Notes under the pieces: generated by a model
The model's input: the letters and a program-made list of their open reading frames with translations, nothing else
What the model was told of the DNA's origin: nothing
The model's database searches: none
Assembly (NCBI RefSeq): GCF_000003815.2
Contig: NC_049988.1
Span: 5,131,614-5,153,474 of the forward strand
Length of the DNA stretch: 21,861 nt
DNA from: Branchiostoma floridae
Taxonomy: Eukaryota; Chordata; Leptocardii; Amphioxiformes; Branchiostomatidae
Direction: 5' to 3'
Position numbers and translations under genes: made by a program
Shown: positions 18,005-21,861 of the stretch, one piece after another
Position numbering within the stretch: the stretch's first letter is position 1
Layout of the letters: every line of letters starts with the position of its first letter

Positions 18005-18280
18005 TGTATATTACGTCTAAAGCCGGTCACAAAGCTCGTACGACGTACCTGCGATAGCATATACCGCAACGATAGGGATGGGTACCGGTACAGAAAATTC
18101 AGGTTAAGTACAGTACAGGTCCGGCTAGAGGATCATATCCACTTCCTGACCTGAACCTAAATATTATCTGAAAACTCCTGAATGGGCGATACCCAAAACA
18201 ATGGTCCATTTTCCTACAAATGATCCTGCTTGGTGGAGTATCTGACGTCCATTGACGTTATAGATTCTATCCGAGCCATG
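18005..18280. repeat. Possible old repeat with GGTACCGGTAC palindrome
   Basis: The segment 18075-18125 contains 'gggatgggtaccggtacag' followed by 'ttcaggttaagtacagtac', a pattern that I remember as dispersed in amphioxus DNA. Boundaries and class cannot be set from one copy. Confidence 0.3.
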
Positions 18281-18462
18281 TACAGTCAAACCTGTCTATA
18301 GCGGCCACTCAAGGGACCGGACAAATTTGGCCACTATAGACAGGTGGCCTCTGTATAGAGGTGGCAACTTGTAGATAAAATACCCAAGGGACCGACAAAA
18401 AGTGGCCACTATGGACAGGTGGCCCCTCTGTAGAGGTGGCCCCTAATACAGGTTTGACTGTA
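18281..18462. mobile_element. Tc1/mariner-like MITE, 178 bp plus TA flanks
   Basis: Perfect 13-bp terminal inverted repeats (CAGTCAAACCTGT at 18283-18295 and its complement at 18448-18460) are flanked on both sides by TA, the Tc1/mariner target. The interior has two tandem, diverged units of roughly 60-70 bp, each containing aagggaccg, ggccactat, gacaggtggcc and an 'agaggtggc' hairpin. No coding capacity. A second 'tttgactgta' occurs just outside, at 18494-18503. Confidence 0.85.
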
Positions 18463-18504
18463 AACAACACTAACGGCCTCTGTTTTAGACCAAGTTTGAC
18501 TGTA

Positions 18505-18789
18505 GAAACCTGGTAAAAATAACTTTCAACTCTCCCCTACTTTGCTCTGTTTATTTTCTTGGATCTGTAAGTCTTGAAAACACGTAAACGCCTGCCAGTA
18601 TGATCTATTCATTTTAGAATTGGTCCAACATCCGGTCTGCTAATTTTTTTCAGGTCCGTTTTTTTAGGGCCGGAACAGCTAGAAAAAACGCATTTTGAGA
18701 AGGCCTCTATATAACACTGCTTTTTTTTCAATATGGCTATCTTCAGCTGCCCGTCGTGGTTGGAGTTCCCTTGGTATTGGTTTTTGCCT
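18505..18789. other. Non-coding DNA, no supported feature
   Basis: Contains a TATA-like 'tctatataacac' and a short 20-codon frame after it, but nothing supports a promoter or gene. Confidence 0.4.
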
Positions 18790-19105
18790 TAAGACAGACG
18801 AGGACAATTTGGCACTGCACTGCGTCTTATCTTAACAGTGCCATATAGAACGTACAGAGAGCAGGTAAAGAACAATGGGGCGTATCCGCTGTGTCTCGGA
18901 CACGATGTTGTATCATCGAAGGCCCTCTCCTTCCACCGCCCTACCTCCCCAACCAAAGTCAGGTACCCAATTTTATACCTAGGTTGAGTAAAGAAGGTCG
19001 TGCAAAGTGCCTTTCCTAAGGGCATAAGATCAGTCATGTGAGAAGATTCTAACTCGGGACCACTTGGTTCTGAGCGGAATACTGCCATTAAGCTACACCA
19101 TGATT
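18790..19105 (-). mobile_element. tRNA-derived SINE, type 1, older copy
   Basis: The minus strand shows an A box (tggtgtagcttaatggc, complement of 19084-19100) and a B box with one change (gttagaatc where GTTCGAATC is expected, around 19044-19058). The body then follows: 'cccttaggaaaggcacttt', 'ttggttggggaggtag', 'ggaaggagagggcc'. The first part of the body is shared with 13720-13952 and 21384-21700. The 3' half differs from those copies, so it may belong to a different subfamily. Confidence 0.8.
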
Positions 19106-19635
19106 TGACAATACGTAGATAATTGTCCCCAAAGAAGACTGATCCACGAAATTAGGGGCAGCAAAACTGGGATTTAAATCACATTTATGAGTGTTGAAAG
19201 CATTTGTCGGTTTGCTGTTTCTAACAAGAATGGTCCACTGTACCATTTGGCAGCCTAGTGCACTCTCTAGTAGAGAGACCGCAGTCCTCCGTACGCGCAA
19301 ATGTGGGTTTGGCATTTGTTTGACATTCGCCGATTCAGGTGTAATATTCTTGTCAAGTCAGTTTGGTTAGAAGGCACTAAGGGAAACATATACAAGTGTG
19401 CCAAATATTTCTGCTAAGACGATAAGATCAAAGGGACAGCATTCTATGTATCTAAGATGGAACGTTTTAGTTTCCCTATCCTGAATAAAAGCAAGGCTTC
19501 TCCTTATAAGAGGCACAGAGTCCAATAGCATATGCCTATCGGATAATGTAAAGAAAAGAAAAAGGCTAATCAAACCTATCCTCTTTCAAAAACATCCCGA
19601 AGCATGCAGCCCCCTGAGCTGTATAATATCGTTAC
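19106..19635. other. Non-coding DNA, no supported exon
   Basis: A 7-bp hairpin lies at about 19262-19278. On the minus strand 'ccttgcttttattcag' near 19480-19495 is a good acceptor followed by an open frame (starting DRETKTFHLRYIECC), but no donor of matching quality follows, so it is not called. Confidence 0.4.
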
Positions 19636-19639
19636 TCAC

Positions 19640-19785
19640 CGCCGTTCACTGCCTGTTGTCGCCGCTTGTTTTGTTGGCTTGGGCGAGGGTAATGGTTTAA
19701 ATCCAAAGCTCCGTCTTAATCTAATATTGAGAATATCAAATGTTGGTAATATCGGCATGTACTCGAACTGCATTGGTGGTTGCAT
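19640..19785 (-). CDS. Candidate first coding exon, 48 codons
   Basis: On the minus strand an ATG at 19785 opens a frame (starting MQPPMQFEYMPILPTFDI) that is free of stops until a strong donor, GGCG|GTGAGTAAC, after 19640. The next in-frame triplet inside the intron is TGA, as expected if the frame ends at the splice site. The exon exits in phase 2. An in-frame TGA lies 14 codons upstream of the ATG. A perfect E-box CACGTG (19802-19807) and a GGAAGT motif lie 15-30 bp upstream, so this could be a promoter-proximal exon. The start context is weak (C at -3). It may also be an internal exon using the AG at about 19819, which would be in phase 0. The protein, basic and Pro/Lys-rich near its end, is not recognised. 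Confidence 0.38.
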
Positions 19786-19801
19786 GGGTACCGTCCGGCA
19801 C

Positions 19802-19807
19802 CACGTG
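19802..19807. promoter_or_regulatory. E-box CACGTG
   Basis: A perfect palindromic E-box in the form GTCACGTGG on the minus strand, the favoured context for USF/MYC-type factors. It lies just upstream of the candidate exon at 19640-19785. Its use as a promoter element is inference from position only. Confidence 0.3.
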
Positions 19808-19943
19808 ACTTCCTTCTGATGATGTCAGAATGTGTGTGTGTCCAATGACAGCGTGTAGATTTCTCACTGAATATGGAAGTGGTGGCGGGTTATTTGATGA
19901 TTTGAGCAATTTTCCTATATCAATGTACCAATCTTTTCAATCG

Positions 19944-20085
19944 GCGGAATGCCCGAGTGCATTGATAGAGTGCTAGTTTTGCAGTCGGTAGATCGTGTGT
20001 TTCATCCCGGCAGAGTCATACCAAAGACGTTAAAAATGGTACATGATGCTTTCTCTGCTTAGCACTAAGCACTTAGAAACACTAT
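19944..20085 (+). mobile_element. tRNA-derived SINE, type 2
   Basis: The head 'atgcccgagtgcattgatag' followed by 'agtgctagttttgcagtcgg' and 'gtgtgtttcatcccgg' resembles a tRNA with weakened A and B boxes. It is followed by 'gagtcataccaaagacgtta', 'aaaatggtac' and 'gctttctctgcttagc', a body unrelated to the type 1 SINEs here. The B box has lost its TTCGA core, so this copy is unlikely to be transcribed. Confidence 0.7.
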
Positions 20086-20489
20086 AGTAGTTGAACACAC
20101 AAGCCGCAGCCCCCGGTGTAGCCCCTTGCTGTAGCAATATTACACAAGACTGTATGGGCCAGGGTTATAGAAGCGGAGATGGGTGCCGACAGATTGTTCA
20201 ATTTGTTTCGGGAAGGACTTTAACTAAAATCAATCTCTGCAATCAAATTGTCACGTGTTTCCCCAATACTGTACAACTATGACTATGACTTTGGTGAGCA
20301 AATGCAACTACCTTTCCCATCATTTGTCATAAAATGCCAACCCTTGGAAACATGGTCTGTTCTGAATTCTTTGTTGAATCGTATTATATATGTTGAATGA
20401 AGCTCAGAAAATGATATGAGGCGAGGTTGAAAGAAACTTGCTGTGCTCGCTTTAGACTTTTTTTAGGTTGAAGACTTCACTGGTCTTAC
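20086..20489. other. Non-coding DNA, no supported feature
   Basis: A 63-codon plus-strand frame from 20091 has no features of a known protein. Nothing else is recognised. Confidence 0.45.
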
Positions 20490-20629
20490 CAGTAATGAAT
20501 AATATGAAAAAAACTTGATAACGTCCATGATGGAATCTCTCCCGGATAAGTGTTGCTTTCTTCTTTGTAAGCGCTGCTGCTCCGAAATAGCCTTCCCTAT
20601 CTTGAGGCGCAGGACTGTTCAAGGCGCCG
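20490..20629 (-). CDS. Candidate internal exon, about 46 codons
   Basis: The minus strand has a strong acceptor ('tattacatttccatccccag') before 20629 and a strong donor ACTG|GTAAGACC after 20490. The 140 nt are open in a frame that enters in phase 2 and leaves in phase 1, reading GALNSPAPQDREGYFGAAAL and ending FHHGRYQVFFILFIT. That frame extends open upstream to 20766. An alternative is a first exon with ATG at 20528 (MDVIKFFSYYSLL), ending in phase 0, with G at +4. No domain is recognised. The exit phases are not obviously compatible with the exon at 19640-19785 unless the ATG version and the AG near 19819 are used. Confidence 0.38.
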
Positions 20630-21380
20630 CTGGGGATGGAAATGTAATAAAGATTGTGTGTCCAATGTGTATGGTAAATGGCGTCCCCAAAAATGCTCGT
20701 GGTACTCGCCTCATGTGGGTATCTAACAGCGCAGCCCTGTTTCAACACTATCGCTACAATCTCCAATGTCTTTCAGCTTGAAATGTATGTTGAAGTATGT
20801 TGGTAGAAAGCATAATTATTCAGAAACGTTTAAACTGTAACACCCTTTACACAATCAACAGGGGACTTTGTAACAAATTTTCTACTGCACAGCACGAGTG
20901 TTTGTGAAGTCCTGAATGAATAATCGCTTCTGTGACGTCGTGTAATGTAGATGAGACATGATTATGAGTTGCAGAAAGCACATGGCGGCCTCGTCTCTGT
21001 TGTGGGATGTTTGTAAATCCCTGATCGATGTATAAGACTTCTTGGAAGCCAATTGCGTCATGAGTACAAGATTTTCCCCACGTTTTTAGTGAAGTCGTAT
21101 ATTCTGGAGATTTTCTTATCTATGTATGCGTAGTGAGACTTCCAGGGTTGAGCCCTTGTACTTCAGTTCTAGGAACATGGAATTAAGTGATAGTTTGGTC
21201 TCACCATCTTTATTGTTATTGTGCTTCAGGGTCTGTATTGTGAGGAGCTTAAAAAAGGCGGAGTTAAATCGCAAGGGTCTGGAGCCATTCGGTGCTAACT
21301 CAGGTGACCTCGATACAACTGCAATTGCCCTATGTGGCGCCAAAGGACTGCAGGTTTTGAACATTTTAACAGTAACTGTG
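20630..21380. other. Non-coding DNA with possible promoter-like motifs
   Basis: Contains a CRE-like tgacgtcg at about 20932 and 'catggcggcc' at 20981-20990, which fits a YY1 core. Either could belong to a minus- or plus-strand promoter, but no exon with a good border follows. No repeat is recognised before the SINE at 21384. Confidence 0.3.
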
Positions 21381-21383
21381 AGA

Positions 21384-21700
21384 TTGCGTGGTGTAATCGC
21401 CAGCGCTTTGGGCTCAGGCTCAAGAGGTCCTGGGTTCGAAACCCGCCATGTCACCGATCTTTTGACCTTGCGAAAGGCACTTTACACTACTTTCCTCACC
21501 TCACTCAGGTAGATGATGAGTACCTAGCTTCAGTTAGGGCCGTCCCTTGGATAGGACGTTAAATGGAGGTCCCGTGTTCGGGGAGAGCCATACCCCGGGC
21601 ACGCCATACTCGTAAAGAGTAGGGGTCCTTCCCGGTGTGATCGTACCAAACCATTCCGGCCAAATGGGGTAGGGAATATCCCGAGCAGCCTCGTAACCTC
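21384..21700 (+). mobile_element. tRNA-derived SINE, type 1, best-preserved copy
   Basis: The plus-strand head has an A box (tggtgtaatcgc, 21389-21400) and a perfect B box GGTTCGAAACC (21433-21443). The body runs through 'ttgcgaaaggcactttacac', 'tcactcaggtagatgatgag', 'ggataggacgttaaatggag', 'gggagagccataccccgggc' and 'gtaaagagtaggggtccttc'. The head and first body block are shared with 13720-13952 and 18790-19105. With intact pol III boxes, this is the most likely of the SINEs to be transcribed. The 3' limit is approximate. Confidence 0.85.
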
Positions 21701-21724
21701 TGCTTTGCCTATTGAGTCAGCTAG

Positions 21725-21744
21725 TCGAGCTTGCCTAAGCTCGA
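21725..21744. repeat. 8-bp perfect hairpin
   Basis: tcgagctt and aagctcga around a GCCT loop, just after the SINE. It may belong to the SINE 3' region. Confidence 0.6.
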
Positions 21745-21861
21745 TGTTTCTGAATTAGGGAGAAGAGATGCTGTCACACTGAGCAAACTCGTTAAAAAAC
21801 GTCTCCCCAACTGTTGTGAATTAATTCCAGTCCGTAACGGAGCTTACCCAATATGGCTCCT

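Noticed and set aside
18700-18782. TATA-like box with a 20-codon ATG frame
   Set aside because: There is no splice donor or further coding potential, and TATA-like strings are frequent in this AT-rich DNA.
21384-21460. Functional tRNA gene
   Set aside because: The A and B boxes are present, but the cloverleaf is imperfect and the sequence continues into a repeated SINE body found at other loci in the window.
21116-21562. Frames of 76-128 codons at the right end
   Set aside because: Part of each crosses the SINE head and body; no protein features were recognised in the rest.
1-21861. Prokaryotic systems such as operons, CRISPR arrays or defence genes
   Set aside because: There are no long ORFs, no ribosome-binding-site pattern and no regularly spaced repeats; eukaryotic introns and retroelements explain the content.

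Overview
This window looks like nuclear DNA of an invertebrate chordate, most likely an amphioxus (Branchiostoma). The reasons are: no prokaryotic gene layout; small exons with GT..AG borders; about 40% GC with frequent microsatellites; and a dense mixture of old transposable elements (tRNA-headed SINEs with a 'GAAAGGCACTT' body, CR1/L2-like and RTE-like LINE fragments, foldback MITEs) that resembles amphioxus repeat content as I remember it. The species call is inference; a database search was not possible. Two runs of N (5686-5785, exactly 100; 6569-6861, 293) show that this is a draft assembly.

Layout. 1-3300: low-complexity DNA holding three well-bordered candidate exons on the minus strand (3093-3260, 1480-1627, 877-1002) and a possible 23-nt microexon (2734-2756). 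All four reading phases fit together, so this may be the 3' part of one minus-strand gene of unknown function. A 143-bp near-perfect hairpin (2124-2266) sits between two of these exons. 3300-5685: AT-rich DNA, then a decayed RTE-like reverse transcriptase (RT) on the minus strand that runs into the first gap. 6236-6568: a GC-rich minisatellite with an 11-bp unit and embedded palindromes, cut by the second gap. 7890-8330: repeated AT-rich units carrying ATGCAAAT octamers. 8874-10345: a 5'-truncated CR1/L2-like LINE on the minus strand with its 3' terminal tandem repeat. A second piece of the same RT region lies at 10969-11133, beside a GAAA tract and a 52-bp hairpin tail. 12512-13544: a 1.03-kb non-autonomous DNA transposon with terminal inverted repeats and TA flanks. 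13720-13952: tRNA-derived SINE. 14015-14455: two foldback structures. 14775-15000: an L1/Tx1-like RT fragment. 15393-15905: the 3' end of an RTE-like LINE whose stop codon lies in a GAT repeat tail. 16700-17592: an AT-rich repeat ending in the same 52-bp tail, followed directly by a third CR1/L2-like fragment (17595-18004). 18281-18462: a Tc1/mariner-like MITE. 18790-19105, 19944-20085 and 21384-21700: three more SINE copies of two types. 19640-19785 and 20490-20629: two more candidate minus-strand exons.

No complete gene, rRNA, functional tRNA, CRISPR array or operon is visible. Host coding content is a small set of predicted exons. Most of the recognisable sequence is transposon debris from at least three LINE groups, two SINE groups and several DNA-transposon or foldback families. 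No undescribed biological system can be demonstrated from this sequence. The best leads are the phase-compatible exon series, the TA-flanked 1-kb element, the 11-bp palindromic minisatellite, and the shared 52-bp 3' tail.
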